Part shown: one piece after another, positions 52,404 to 61,963 of the stretch
Layout of the letters: each line of letters starts with the position of its first letter
Position numbering within the stretch: the stretch's first letter is position 1
Assembly (NCBI RefSeq): GCF_036880985.1
Contig: NZ_JBAJNO010000009.1
Location: 2,170,001 to 2,234,000, forward strand
DNA from: Limibacter armeniacum
GTDB lineage: Bacteria > Bacteroidota > Bacteroidia > Cytophagales > Flammeovirgaceae
Length of the DNA stretch: 64,000 nucleotides
Reading direction: 5' to 3'
Made by a program: the position numbers and the translations under genes
Notes under the pieces: generated by a model
Seen by the model: only the letters and a program-made list of their open reading frames with translations
Told to the model about the DNA's origin: nothing
Database searches by the model: none

Positions 52404-53165
52404 TTATTCTGAGTCTTTTGCGTCAGCTGCTTTTTTCTCTTCTTCAGCAACCTTCATGTTAGCCTCATCTTTTTCCTTCTTACGCTCAGACATACCTTCT
52501 TCGATAGCTGAACCAATAGCAGAAGTGATAAGAGCGATTGATTTGAACGCATCGTCGTTTGACGGAATTACGTAATCAACACCCTCAGGATCAGAGTTGG
52601 TATCTACCATTGCAATTACAGGGATACCCAGCTTGTTAGCTTCTTTGATCGCGATGTGCTCTCTTTTCACGTCAATCACGAACAGAGCAGCTGGCAGGCG
52701 AGACTGGTCAGCGATACCGCCCAATACTCTCTCCAGTTTTTCTCTTTCACGAGTGATCATCAGTCTTTCTCTCTTCGCCAAAGCGTTGAAAGCCTCGTCT
52801 TTCATCAATTTATCGATAGAAGACATTTTCTTCAGTGACTTTCTTACAGTTGCGAAGTTGGTCAGCATACCACCCAACCATCTTTCTGTTACGAAAGGCA
52901 TTTTCAGGCGAGATGCCTCAGTAGAAACGATCTCTTGTGCTTGTTTCTTAGTTGCAACAAACATCACCTTACGACCTGATTTTACGATGTTTTTCACTGC
53001 CTGCTGAGCTTGCTCAAGAGACACTTTCGTTTTGTTCAGGTCCAGGATGTGGATACCATTGCGCTCCATGAAGATGTAAGGAGCCATCTTTGGGTTCCAC
53101 TTTCTTGTCAGGTGACCAAAGTGTACACCTGCGTCAAGAAGATCTTTATATTCCAGATTTTTCAT
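52404..53165 (-). CDS. rpsB: 30S ribosomal protein S2
   Basis: 253 residues from the ATG at 53165, preferred over an in-frame TTG three codons upstream. Signatures: LLDAGVHFGHLTRKWNPKMAPYI, RWLGGMLTNFATVRKS, LPAALFVIDVKREHIAIKEANKLGIPVIAMVDTNSDPEGVDYVIPSNDDA. The C-terminal extension is Lys/Glu/Ala-rich. Third gene of the rplM operon. Confidence 0.98.
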   Translation of the reverse strand: MKNLEYKDLLDAGVHFGHLTRKWNPKMAPYIFMERNGIHILDLNKTKVSLEQAQQAVKNIVKSGRKVMFVATKKQAQEIVSTEASRLKMPFVTERWLGGMLTNFATVRKSLKKMSSIDKLMKDEAFNALAKRERLMITREREKLERVLGGIADQSRLPAALFVIDVKREHIAIKEANKLGIPVIAMVDTNSDPEGVDYVIPSNDDAFKSIALITSAIGSAIEEGMSERKKEKDEANMKVAEEEKKAADAKDSE

Positions 53166-53312
53166 TGTTAGCAAATACGATATTAAAGTCTTGAATTAGA
53201 TTTCTAGATGTAAGGCGAAAGCGTTCAAAAGTTGGGATAAGGACTGCCAACAAGCAGTCCAAGCAGTACCCAATATTTTGAAACACGAGCCTTGAAGCTT
53301 TTCCAGCAGCGA

Positions 53313-53699
53313 TTAACGCTTCGAGAACTGGAATCTTCTTCTCGCCTTTCTTCTACCTGGTTTCTTACGCTCAACCATTTTAGGGTTACGAGTAAGCAGA
53401 CCTTCTGGCTTCAGTACCAATCTGTGCTCAGCATTCACTTCGCAAATTGCTTTAGAGATAGCCAGTCTTACTGCTTCTGCTTGACCGTTGATTCCTCCAC
53501 CCTGAACGTTTACTTTAATATCATATTTGCCAGCCTCGTTGGTCAGATCCAGAGGTTGGTTTACGATTGTTCTCAGGATTTCAGATGGGAAATAATCAGC
53601 AAGATCTTTCTTGTTGACAGTAATTTTTCCTTCACCTTGAGTCAGGTAAATTCTAGCTACAGAAGTTTTTCTTCTGCCTGATGTGTTAATTACTTCCAT
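53313..53699 (-). CDS. rpsI: 30S ribosomal protein S9
   Basis: 128 residues. Signatures: NTSGRRKTSVARIYLTQGEGKITVN, GGGINGQAEAVRLAISKAI and the basic tail KKPGRRKARRRFQFSKR that reaches the P-site tRNA. It begins 15 bases after rplM, as in most bacteria. Confidence 0.98.
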   Translation of the reverse strand: MEVINTSGRRKTSVARIYLTQGEGKITVNKKDLADYFPSEILRTIVNQPLDLTNEAGKYDIKVNVQGGGINGQAEAVRLAISKAICEVNAEHRLVLKPEGLLTRNPKMVERKKPGRRKARRRFQFSKR

Positions 53700-53714
53700 C
53701 TTAATGTTTTAATT

Positions 53715-54158
53715 TTACAGTTCAATTTTCTTAGGATTCTGTGCTTCGTGCAGGTGCTCAGTACCAGCGTATACGTGCAGGTTTCTGTACAACTGACGTC
53801 CCAATCTGTTTTTAGGAAGCATGCCTCTTACAGCATTCTCGATGATTCTAATTGGGAATTTTTCTTTCATTTCAGTAGCTGTTCTCACACGCTGACCTCC
53901 TGGATAACCAGTGTGGCGAATGTAAAGTTTGTCAGACCATTTTTTACCAGTCATCTCAACTTTCTCAGCGTTGATAATTACTACATTGTCGCCACAATCC
54001 GCGTTTGGAGTAAAGCTAGGCTTTCTTTTACCGCGCAGGATCATCGCTACCTCAGTCGCCAGGCGACCCAGTGTCTTACCTTCAGCATCGATCAAAACCC
54101 ACTCCTTCTCAGCAGTAGCTTTGTTTACTGAAATTGTTTTGTAGCTAAGTGTATCCAC
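53715..54158 (-). CDS. rplM: 50S ribosomal protein L13
   Basis: 147 residues. Signatures: WVLIDAEGKTLGRLATEVAMILRGKRKPSFTPNADCGDNVVIINAEKVEMTGKK, YIRHTGYPGGQR and GMLPKNRLGRQLYRNLHVYAG, all typical of L13 (here given as separate motifs along residues 20-133). First gene of the L13-S9-S2 unit and preceded by a well-matched promoter. Confidence 0.98.
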   Translation of the reverse strand: MDTLSYKTISVNKATAEKEWVLIDAEGKTLGRLATEVAMILRGKRKPSFTPNADCGDNVVIINAEKVEMTGKKWSDKLYIRHTGYPGGQRVRTATEMKEKFPIRIIENAVRGMLPKNRLGRQLYRNLHVYAGTEHLHEAQNPKKIEL

Positions 54159-54270
54159 TTTGTAAACAATTTATTTTATGAACAATAAACCAACTTCGGA
54201 TACCAACGGAAGAATCCATTTTAAGCATCCTTTTTGCTCTTTTGGAACAGTAATCCGCCCAAAAGAGGTG

Positions 54271-54301
54271 CAAACTTATGATTTTATTTTCTCTTTACCA
54301 A
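54271..54301 (-). promoter_or_regulatory. Promoter of the rplM-rpsI-rpsB operon
   Basis: On the minus strand TTG (54299-54301), 20 bases, TAAGTTTG (54271-54278): a complete -33/-7 match, with a leader of about 105 bases before the rplM ATG. Confidence 0.72.
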
Positions 54302-54346
54302 CCCACAATCATAAATTATTGTAAATGAGAAGTTTCATCAAAACCA

Positions 54347-54727
54347 TTATTCTTTTACCAGCATCATTTCTAATTCTGAAATCGATGCAGCCTTCGTAAA
54401 ACGTTCATGCAATGGTGAAAACATCTTCTCACTTACAGACTCATCCCCCAACATTATCAAATTAAGTTTTGAGCGTAGCTTTATGACTTTGTTGTAAAAC
54501 GGAAACAATTTCCGCACAGTTCCCTCAGATATGGCATGCACCACAATCAGTACATCGGCAGCATCTTCCAATAACTTCACAGCACAATTAATGGTATAAG
54601 GCTCTGAATGGTTATCTATATCAAAAACAGTACAACCCACCTTTTCTGCCCTAATCTTATTTAGTAATGGTTTACTAAAGTCAAATGATACTTCTTTTGT
54701 TATTTCTATATATATCACCGTATCCAT
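54347..54727 (-). CDS. Small cytoplasmic protein of unknown function
   Basis: 126 residues from the ATG at 54727; a GTG three codons upstream is the alternative. It has an alternating alpha/beta pattern (DTVIYIEI, ADVLIVVHAIS, LNLIMLGDESVSEKMFSP) like a small Rossmann- or receiver-type fold, but lacks recognisable catalytic or phosphorylation signatures. No signal peptide. It starts 13 bases after the stop of the T9SS FG-GAP gene on the same strand, so the two are probably translated from one mRNA. Confidence 0.65.
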   Translation of the reverse strand: MDTVIYIEITKEVSFDFSKPLLNKIRAEKVGCTVFDIDNHSEPYTINCAVKLLEDAADVLIVVHAISEGTVRKLFPFYNKVIKLRSKLNLIMLGDESVSEKMFSPLHERFTKAASISELEMMLVKE

Positions 54728-54740
54728 TATTCGCACGCTA

Positions 54741-56981
54741 TTATTGTATTAATATTTTGATTGTCGCTCCACCTTCTTCATTATGCATTTTGAGTAAATA
54801 AAGGCCTTTAACCCAAGAGGCTACATCTAACTCTACTTTTCCAAAAGATGACAAAGTAATATCATTCAATACGCTATTTCCTGAAGCACTATAAATCTGC
54901 CCTGTAAGAGGCAACTTCGAATTAGACTGAATTGTGAGTGTTTGACTGGTTGGAACAGGATAGGCTTTAAAAAGTTTAACTCTTTCAGGTAACTCTGGAA
55001 TACCTGTTATCTCAAACATCCCTTTCTCTAATAAAAACAACCCACCACCTGCACTACCAATCCAAAGGTTATTTTCTAAAATGGTTGGAACTAAGTTTTT
55101 CCCAAATCCATATAAACCTAAAGGTTGGTTTTCCTTCAATGTCACTAAATCTTGCCGACCACTTGGTGCTGAATTAATATCACTCAAAGCATTTTCATAA
55201 TAAACCAACTTACCACCTGCTGTACCAATCAGCATATCAGGTGTTCCGTTTCCATCAAAGTCATGAATCAGCGGCATAGGTGACCTCCATTTGTCATCGG
55301 TTATTCCTAAAAATGCATCCGTCACCTTTGTAAAAGACAGGTTTCCTGTATTTCGATGATACTCCAACGTACCACTGTTCTCATTCTGGTTAGTGAAGCC
55401 ACTAAATAGACTTCTCAATATATCTACCTCCCCATCCTTGTCTATATCATAAAAGTAAAAATAGTCCTGTGGACGAATCGTAAAATCAATAGTCTTCACT
55501 TGTGACAAATCGAATTCATATGGCTGGTTAGCTTCTGCTTGATTTATCACATAACGGAGCATACTGTTACTCGTGTTTGGTTCACGACCTGAAAAAGCAA
55601 GATCAGGCACTCCATTTTTATTTAGGTCAACCAACTGTATTTGTACTTCTATCAACCCCAATGACGAAACCTCAAGCCAATCTTTTGTCTGTAATTCAAA
55701 CTCAGGTTCAGTATCACTTCCCACATTCAGATAAAGATATATAGTAGAGCGGGGCACTCCATTCCCATCAGGTCTACCATAAGATGAAATAAGCAAGTCT
55801 GTATCCCCATCAGCATCCACATCTCCTAAAGCAGGCATTGAAAACTCTCCAACATCCACCATTTCACTCTGCAAGAACATCTCTGATGTCAGTTCAAAGA
55901 CAGGTGACTGCTCTGTTCCGGTATTCTTGTAATAAAAGCTTGACTTAGCAAAGTCTGTCTGTCCCAATGCATTGTCCCCAGATTCTATATTCGGGCTTAA
56001 TAACAAATCCCTAACTCCATCGCCATCTATATCTTCATAAAACGATGCAGGAAATACTGGTAAATCAGCAGGGGTCTCAATAGGGAAACCGACAGTAACT
56101 TCAGTAAATATGGCATCCTTACTCGTTCCCTCATTAAGCAGTACAATTGGTGTATCACAATCCACTTCACCCAATAGCAAATCCATTTGGTTATCCCCAT
56201 TCAAATCCAAAACCAACAGCGTAGAACCTCCATGTTTTACAGCTGCCGGACGCATATTACTTTCGTTACTTTCACTACTATCAAAGTAATACTCCCCACA
56301 GGTACTCCCTTCTGAAAACTCTCCCCATCTAGTATTCTCCTTTCTAAATGTCAAACTACCACACTCCAATTCATTTTCTACCTGAAGGTTTAAATGAAGC
56401 TCTACCGTTGTACCAATGCTTGGTGCAAAAGTGAGTATATCCAAATCCCCATCACTATCAAGATCCACTATTGCTGGAATATCAGCCCCGTCAATAGATA
56501 AAGCTGTAGGGTTTCCCAAGGAGTTAGTCGTCTCAATGATCATAGCATCTCCAAATGCTAATACAGTTCCGCCAAGGTTCTGAAAAAAAATCACCCCCTT
56601 TTGTGAGGTAGTGAAAATATCTTTTTTACCGTCACAATTATAATCCGCCAAGATCATCCACCCATTTATATCTGGAAATAAACTTTCATAGGCTGGCTGA
56701 TGAATATATGTATCTTCTAGCCACAAAAAAGTCGTTACTTTATGGGTATGACGATCAAACAAAACTAAATCCTGTTGACCATCCATATCAAGGTCCATCT
56801 TATTGAATTGAATGGAATTCAATCCCCCAACCCATGGAAATGAAAGCTCTTTTCCTTCCTCCTTTACAGCTACTTTATCTGACAAAATGAACCCTAATGC
56901 TTTTGTCTGTGGTAAAGCACATAAAGGCATAACCATCAAAGAGATTAAACTAAATATCTGGCGAATCTTGATTGGAAACAT
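54741..56981 (-). CDS. FG-GAP/VCBS-repeat protein with T9SS sorting domain
   Basis: 746 residues, exported. A Sec signal (about 1-28, ending near ALPQ) is followed by many FG-GAP/VCBS-like repeats with Asp-rich calcium-loop motifs: DLDMDGQQDLVLFD, DYNCDGKKDIF, DLDSDGDLDIL, DLNGDNQMDLLLG, DIDGDGVRDLLLS, DVDADGDTDLLIS, DFDGNGTPDMLIG. The last 80 residues (VKLFKAYPVPTSQTLTIQ to LYLLKMHN and the KILIQ end) form a type A T9SS sorting domain. It should be secreted or surface-attached through the type IX system, which itself is not in the window. Likely adhesive or structural; no enzyme domain seen. Confidence 0.88.
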   Translation of the reverse strand: MFPIKIRQIFSLISLMVMPLCALPQTKALGFILSDKVAVKEEGKELSFPWVGGLNSIQFNKMDLDMDGQQDLVLFDRHTHKVTTFLWLEDTYIHQPAYESLFPDINGWMILADYNCDGKKDIFTTSQKGVIFFQNLGGTVLAFGDAMIIETTNSLGNPTALSIDGADIPAIVDLDSDGDLDILTFAPSIGTTVELHLNLQVENELECGSLTFRKENTRWGEFSEGSTCGEYYFDSSESNESNMRPAAVKHGGSTLLVLDLNGDNQMDLLLGEVDCDTPIVLLNEGTSKDAIFTEVTVGFPIETPADLPVFPASFYEDIDGDGVRDLLLSPNIESGDNALGQTDFAKSSFYYKNTGTEQSPVFELTSEMFLQSEMVDVGEFSMPALGDVDADGDTDLLISSYGRPDGNGVPRSTIYLYLNVGSDTEPEFELQTKDWLEVSSLGLIEVQIQLVDLNKNGVPDLAFSGREPNTSNSMLRYVINQAEANQPYEFDLSQVKTIDFTIRPQDYFYFYDIDKDGEVDILRSLFSGFTNQNENSGTLEYHRNTGNLSFTKVTDAFLGITDDKWRSPMPLIHDFDGNGTPDMLIGTAGGKLVYYENALSDINSAPSGRQDLVTLKENQPLGLYGFGKNLVPTILENNLWIGSAGGGLFLLEKGMFEITGIPELPERVKLFKAYPVPTSQTLTIQSNSKLPLTGQIYSASGNSVLNDITLSSFGKVELDVASWVKGLYLLKMHNEEGGATIKILIQ

Positions 56982-57138
56982 AAAGTAAGATATAAGTTAT
57001 CTGTCCTATTATTCATCAAAAAATATGGATTCAACTCCATTTATTGTTCAAACATTATTCCTTTAGGTATTTCCTGTTTTGGAATAAGATTTGAAATGTT
57101 AGACAAATTAAACATTAACATCAAACCCAACTAATTTC

Positions 57139-57504
57139 ATGCATACTAAGCTAAGGTTGTTACTATTAATCTTTATCATTGGATTTGCTTGCTCATCTAA
57201 CCATGATTCAGACGATCCCACACCACAAAAAGAAGATAATAAAGACTCATCTGGAGAGGTTACTTTTTCTGAGCATATTCAACCTATCTTAAGTACTCAC
57301 TGTGTCAACTGTCATGGGAACAGTGGTGGAATATCCTTGTCTAACTACTCCGGCGTTAAAGCTGTTGTTGACAATGGCCGACTCCTGAAAGCTATCAAAC
57401 ACGAAGATGGTGTTAGTCCAATGCCTAAAGATCAAAATAAGCTATCTGATGAAAAAATCGAGCTTATCGAGTCTTGGGTTAATACAGGAGCACCCAATAA
57501 CTAA
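57139..57504 (+). CDS. c-type cytochrome lipoprotein
   Basis: 121 residues. The lipobox GFAC gives Cys18 as anchor, followed by an acidic Ser/Asp linker. The heme site is CVNCH (Cys55, Cys58, His59), with Met95 in SPMPKD the likely distal ligand. ISLSNYSGVKAVVDNGRLLKAI and LIESWVNTGAP are typical of single-heme domains in Bacteroidota, often fused to or paired with oxidases. Outer face of the inner membrane or outer membrane; partner unknown. Single gene. Confidence 0.88.
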   Translation: MHTKLRLLLLIFIIGFACSSNHDSDDPTPQKEDNKDSSGEVTFSEHIQPILSTHCVNCHGNSGGISLSNYSGVKAVVDNGRLLKAIKHEDGVSPMPKDQNKLSDEKIELIESWVNTGAPNN

Positions 57505-57515
57505 CCAAAACATAA

Positions 57516-57545
57516 AAGGAGTTGCCCATTACTGAGAAACTCCTT
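57516..57545. terminator. Terminator between the cytochrome and RHH genes
   Basis: AAGGAGTT / AACTCCTT stem, 14-base loop, CCTTTTTT after it on the plus strand; the two genes converge here. Confidence 0.7.
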
Positions 57546-57568
57546 CCTTTTTTATTAAAACACTCATT

Positions 57569-57814
57569 TTAATTCTGGTTTTTATCTGGAACCCCTACTT
57601 GAAACTCCAAATAAAACTCTATTGCTTCATCTATTACTTCCTTAATGTCTCTCTCTTCATGTTGAGCTATTGCCCTTAAGCGGTTGATATGTTCCTTTGT
57701 AAGCCTATATCCTAATGGTAAATTCACTCTTGCTTTCGAATTTCCACCAGCGTTATTCTCTGTACTTCCTAATGCTGAGGCTAATCCTCCTTTCAAGTCC
57801 CTTTTTGTTGCCAT
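57569..57814 (-). CDS. Small ribbon-helix-helix-like protein
   Basis: 81 residues. The first 30 are polar and Gly/Ala/Asn-rich, likely disordered. Residues about 30-70 (ARVNLPLGYRLTKEHINRLRAIAQHEERDIKEVIDEAIEFYLE, here described as one segment) fit the strand-helix-helix plan of CopG/Arc-type DNA-binding proteins. No toxin or partition partner is adjacent: the neighbours are a convergent cytochrome gene and the terminator of the large GH3 fusion gene. Probably a stand-alone DNA-binding protein; function unknown. Confidence 0.65.
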   Translation of the reverse strand: MATKRDLKGGLASALGSTENNAGGNSKARVNLPLGYRLTKEHINRLRAIAQHEERDIKEVIDEAIEFYLEFQVGVPDKNQN

Positions 57815-57929
57815 AGGTCCGGTTTTATAAGTTGGTTAATGGGTTTTATTAAATATAAAACTTTCTACAAAAGGATACTTATTACCAAACTAGATAACAG
57901 ACCTAAAAAGTACTTATACACTTTTACAA

Positions 57930-57961
57930 AAAAAGGTGAAGTATTTAATCTTCACCTTTTT
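57930..57961 (-). terminator. Terminator after the GH3 fusion gene
   Basis: AAAAAGGTGAAG / CTTCACCTTTTT perfect 12-bp stem, 8-base loop, ending a few bases past the stop. Confidence 0.93.
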
Positions 57962-57964
57962 CTG

Positions 57965-60961
57965 TTATTGCTGTGGCTTCAAGCCTATTGATTCATATAA
58001 GACTGTCTGAATATTTTCTCTGATATTCATCTTCATCAACTGGCGGTTCTTCGCATATGGGTAAACCCTATTAGATAAAAACACATAAACCAAATTATAC
58101 TCAGGATCCACCCATGTACAAGTTCCTGTAAAACCTGTATGACCAAACGTTCGGCTAGATGCCAATGCTGATGTTGGTCCATCTTCCTTTTCCCACGGGT
58201 TCGGTTTATCCCAACCGTAAGCCCTACGGTTCTTGTACTGCGTAAAAGGTCTTGTATTAAAAGAATTCAACACGTCCTCATCAAAGTACTTTCTACCTCC
58301 ATAATAACCTCCTTGGAGGTTCATTTGCATTAGCACCGCCAAATCATGAGCATTACTAAACAAGCCTGCATGTCCTGCCACTCCTCCCATCAAAGCCGCT
58401 GAAGGGTCATGTACATACCCTCTAATCAATTCCTTTCGGTAACGGACATCCATCTCGGTAGGTACAATGTCTGCATTTCTAAAATGCTTTTTAGGCAAAT
58501 AACCCATCGTTTTTAGTCCTAAAGGCTTATAGAAGTGATCTTGTGTAAACTGATCCAAACTTTGACCACTTTTCGCTTCTACAATTCTCTGCATGAAATA
58601 GTATCCCAAATCACTATAATGATAAGAATACCTTCCTCCTCTATATTTTCGTCTTTTAGAAAGACCTGCATCCTTCAACCAGTCCCACATAGCATCTTTC
58701 ATGCTATCTGCGGCAAATACTGAAGGACTTACTTCAACTGAATACCCTTTTCCTTTAGATGCATGGAGGTATTCAGGATGATAGACAAATGTGTTTTTGT
58801 CCATCACATGACCCCAAAAGAAATATCCTCCTCTAAGTCCTGAGCAGTGTGTAAGGATATGCTTTATTTTGAGATCTTTTTTATCTGTAGAATCAAGGTC
58901 TACCAAATAATCTCCCAATTTATCATCTAAGCTAAATTCACCTTGACTTGTCAAGTACATCAAACTCTGCACTGTTGAAGCCACCTTCGTGATGGAAGCC
59001 AGATCATAGATTGTATTGTTATTGACCTTTTCCCTTTTTGAATAGGTGAAATATCCATATGATTTTTCAAGTACTATTTTACCATCTTTAATGGCGACTA
59101 CCTGACATCCAGGCATTGCTTCTTCCGAGATTCCTTCCTGTATAATGCTATCAATTTTGGTCAAAATATCGCTATCCATTCCAACCATTTCAGGTAAGGC
59201 ATAACCTATACGTTGAATAGACTTGATATTAAGCCCAGAACCTGCCGGAAACTTTTTGCTAGCTGTAACAGGCAACATGCCATATGTATCGATAGCTCCA
59301 AAAATAGCCTGTGGTACCACCTTCTGCACTATTGGATCCGTCTCATAAGCACAAATCAAATGGTCACATCCTTCAAGGTATTTCAAGCCATAAGGTATTC
59401 CATACAATACCGTTATCACCTTTGTATGTTTCTGTAACTGCCTTATAAACTGCTGTGTTGCATAACTTACACCGTAACGTTTTTGCTCTTCATTAGTCTT
59501 ACTAAAGACTCCTACGACAACAACTCCTTTATCTTTTACTTTCTCTAAAATACGGTTCATTGTGGCGGTAGACTCTTCCTTTGCATTAACCGTATGATGT
59601 TCAAATGTGGCATAGTTGTCCAACATTTCAGCAAAGTCATTGGTCTTGTAAGGAGAGCCTATTGTAACAGAGGCAAAAGTCTGTGCTGCTACATCACGGA
59701 CAGGCAAAAGCTCCTCTTTGTTTTTCAGTACTGTAATAGATTGCTCAAACAATTCCTGTTTCAAAGCTTTTACCTGTATAGAATTCAGGTCCTTTTTAAG
59801 GAAGTCCGTATTAACTGACGTAAAGCTAGATAACCCAGCAAAGTATTTAGCTTTTAGAATATGAGCGACCTTGCTATCTAAATCAGTTATCTGAAACCTG
59901 CCATCTGCTATGGCTTCTTTCAACAGCTTAATTGCTTTAGGCACATTGGTTGGGTGCAATACCATATCATTTCCTGCTAGGATTGCCTTAGCTTCTGCAT
60001 CTCCTGATGTATAATGTTGAGTTAGCGCATTTGCATTCATCACATCAGAAATAACCAAGCCATCAAATCCTAATGAATCTCTAAGCACTCCATCAATCAC
60101 TTGATTTGACAACGAAGCTGGTAGCATTGGTGTGTTATCCAATTTAGGCAAATTCATATGCCCCATCATAACACATTTTACGCTATCCAGAATAAGATTT
60201 TTGAAAGGGTACAGTTCCTGAGCTTCCAGTTCTTTGAAGTCTTTTTTCACTACTGGCAATGCCTCATGTGAATAAGTCTGTACTTCACCCTGCCCTGGAA
60301 AATGCTTGGCACAAGCCAAAATACCTTGGTCTTGCATACCTCTCATATAAGCACTACCCTTGGCTGTAACGATTTCACGAATCTCCCCAAAGGAACGATC
60401 GGCTATTAGACTGTTGGAAGGATCACTATTTATATCAACTACAGGAGCAAAATTGATATTAATACCCATGCGTTTACATTGCTTAGCAACCTCAAGCCCC
60501 ATATTATATAGATAAAGGTTGCTATTTACCGCCCCTAATGTCATCTGCTTAGGAAGTGTGATCGTTTCGGTCATACGCGAGCCTACTCCTTGTTCAGCAT
60601 CCATACCCATGAGCAGGGGTAAACCTGATAGAGATTGGTAATGATTGACTAGCCTAGCAGTTTGCACAGGCTCGCCTTCGTAGAAGATTACCCCCCCAAT
60701 ATGGTATTCTCCTATCAACTGTTCAAGTTCCTGAATGTTCTGATTACCAAGCTGCGGATAGGCAGACACCATAAAGAGCTGACCGAGCTTCTGCTCAGTA
60801 GTCATATTTTGTAATACGCTGTCTACCCAAACCTGTTGCCGACGGTGAAAGTCTCGGTCTTGGGCATTTACAGAGAACGATAGAAAATGAACTAATAAAT
60901 TAATCTGGATAAACGGTAGCAGTACCAGGCGAAATCTTTGCATGATTCGTCTTCTTGTCAT
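57965..60961 (-). CDS. GH3 beta-N-acetylhexosaminidase-like / beta-lactamase-fold serine hydrolase fusion
   Basis: 998 residues, exported (signal about 1-33, cut near VNA). The N-terminal GH3 domain (about 45-375) has MDAEQGVGSR, KHFPGQG at 219-225, a YSHEALP His232 as in NagZ-type enzymes, and ISDVMNA with nucleophile Asp306. A GH3 C-terminal-like Rossmann domain spans about 400-585. Residues about 595-990 are a class C beta-lactamase-fold hydrolase: SITK (Ser656, Lys659), YSD at 782-784 and HTG at 941-943. NagZ-like action on peptidoglycan fragments plus a DD-peptidase or esterase activity in one chain fits cell-wall recycling, but the substrate is inferred. Such fusions occur in Bacteroidota. 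A second ATG at 60943 could be the start. Confidence 0.9.
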   Translation of the reverse strand: MTRRRIMQRFRLVLLPFIQINLLVHFLSFSVNAQDRDFHRRQQVWVDSVLQNMTTEQKLGQLFMVSAYPQLGNQNIQELEQLIGEYHIGGVIFYEGEPVQTARLVNHYQSLSGLPLLMGMDAEQGVGSRMTETITLPKQMTLGAVNSNLYLYNMGLEVAKQCKRMGININFAPVVDINSDPSNSLIADRSFGEIREIVTAKGSAYMRGMQDQGILACAKHFPGQGEVQTYSHEALPVVKKDFKELEAQELYPFKNLILDSVKCVMMGHMNLPKLDNTPMLPASLSNQVIDGVLRDSLGFDGLVISDVMNANALTQHYTSGDAEAKAILAGNDMVLHPTNVPKAIKLLKEAIADGRFQITDLDSKVAHILKAKYFAGLSSFTSVNTDFLKKDLNSIQVKALKQELFEQSITVLKNKEELLPVRDVAAQTFASVTIGSPYKTNDFAEMLDNYATFEHHTVNAKEESTATMNRILEKVKDKGVVVVGVFSKTNEEQKRYGVSYATQQFIRQLQKHTKVITVLYGIPYGLKYLEGCDHLICAYETDPIVQKVVPQAIFGAIDTYGMLPVTASKKFPAGSGLNIKSIQRIGYALPEMVGMDSDILTKIDSIIQEGISEEAMPGCQVVAIKDGKIVLEKSYGYFTYSKREKVNNNTIYDLASITKVASTVQSLMYLTSQGEFSLDDKLGDYLVDLDSTDKKDLKIKHILTHCSGLRGGYFFWGHVMDKNTFVYHPEYLHASKGKGYSVEVSPSVFAADSMKDAMWDWLKDAGLSKRRKYRGGRYSYHYSDLGYYFMQRIVEAKSGQSLDQFTQDHFYKPLGLKTMGYLPKKHFRNADIVPTEMDVRYRKELIRGYVHDPSAALMGGVAGHAGLFSNAHDLAVLMQMNLQGGYYGGRKYFDEDVLNSFNTRPFTQYKNRRAYGWDKPNPWEKEDGPTSALASSRTFGHTGFTGTCTWVDPEYNLVYVFLSNRVYPYAKNRQLMKMNIRENIQTVLYESIGLKPQQ

Positions 60962-61619
60962 TTTATAAGCTCTTGGTTGAAATATAGCTTATGTTCAATA
61001 ATTCAGTGAATAGTTGTACAGGACAAGCTATTGATATTCAAGTTTCGTTGAGTCCACGTAACTTGAAGTCATACCTTCTCCTGATTTAATATTTCCTCTT
61101 CAATCCTTTTAAATTACCCGAAACGGAAAACCTAAAAGGGAATGAACAGAATATAAGGTTCCTGTTTTGATGCGACAGTCAAAGCAAATATTTGGGAAGA
61201 AAAAAGCACTTATGTAAGCTTAAAGATGTAACTTAATCTAAGCGAAAAATTACTCAAAAACATTCCTCCTAACAAATATTATATTTTGCATTTATTACTA
61301 TCCGCAACAACAAAAGTATGAATAATGAAGGAGTTATAACAGTAATTGTAGGCGTTAAAAATTGGTAATACACCCACTATCTTGATATATCACAAATAAT
61401 TCCCCTCTACATTTTTGTTACTTTTGTAAAAAGAGTACTTATTCTCATATAGAAGACATTATATGCTTTGTAAGATCATCATGAATGGGAACAAAACCGT
61501 GCTTGTAGATTAGGCTCTATGTTATCCTCCTAGTTTATTTGCTTTACGACCCATTTAACATGATTTTCCCAAGCGATATTCCTGCCAATAAACTGGTGTA
61601 ACTAAAATTTATTTCAACG
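60962..61619. other. Intergenic region upstream of the small membrane protein gene
   Basis: 658 AT-rich bases with no gene. A plus-strand TACTTTTG at 61419-61426 is a candidate -7 box for the 61620 gene, with no TTG at -33 and a leader of about 190 bases. Confidence 0.4.
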
Positions 61620-61895
61620 ATGAAAAAGTTTCCATCAATTTTCAAGATTCCGAACTACCGCCGTTTTGATTATGAACCTCGTTACTATGACCCTGTAAAG
61701 GAACGCATCGAAGAAAGAGAAAAGCTGATTAAAGCTCAAATGGAAGGCAATCAAGACTTGAGCATGGAAGGTATCCGCCAACGTATCTCCTTTTCCAACA
61801 ACAGAAGTCGCAGCCAAAGCCGTACTTCTGTATGGATGCGATTAGCAATTGTACTGATGTTATCATTTCTGGTATACGCTATTTTCCAAATCTGA
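61620..61895 (+). CDS. Small tail-anchored membrane protein
   Basis: 91 residues. A basic, aromatic N terminus (YRRFDYEPRYYDPVKERIEERE) is followed by a Ser/Arg/Gln-rich linker (about 50-70) and one membrane helix at about 73-90 (MRLAIVLMLSFLVYAIF). Proteins with an FxYxPRYYxP start and a C-terminal membrane helix recur in Bacteroidota as uncharacterised membrane proteins. Topology: N terminus in the cytoplasm. No partner recognised. Confidence 0.72.
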   Translation: MKKFPSIFKIPNYRRFDYEPRYYDPVKERIEEREKLIKAQMEGNQDLSMEGIRQRISFSNNRSRSQSRTSVWMRLAIVLMLSFLVYAIFQI

Positions 61896-61963
61896 CCTCT
61901 CAAAAGAGAAATTTCCGTCAGTACTTTACTGATTATTAATAAACTCTTTCAAAAATCAAAGTT

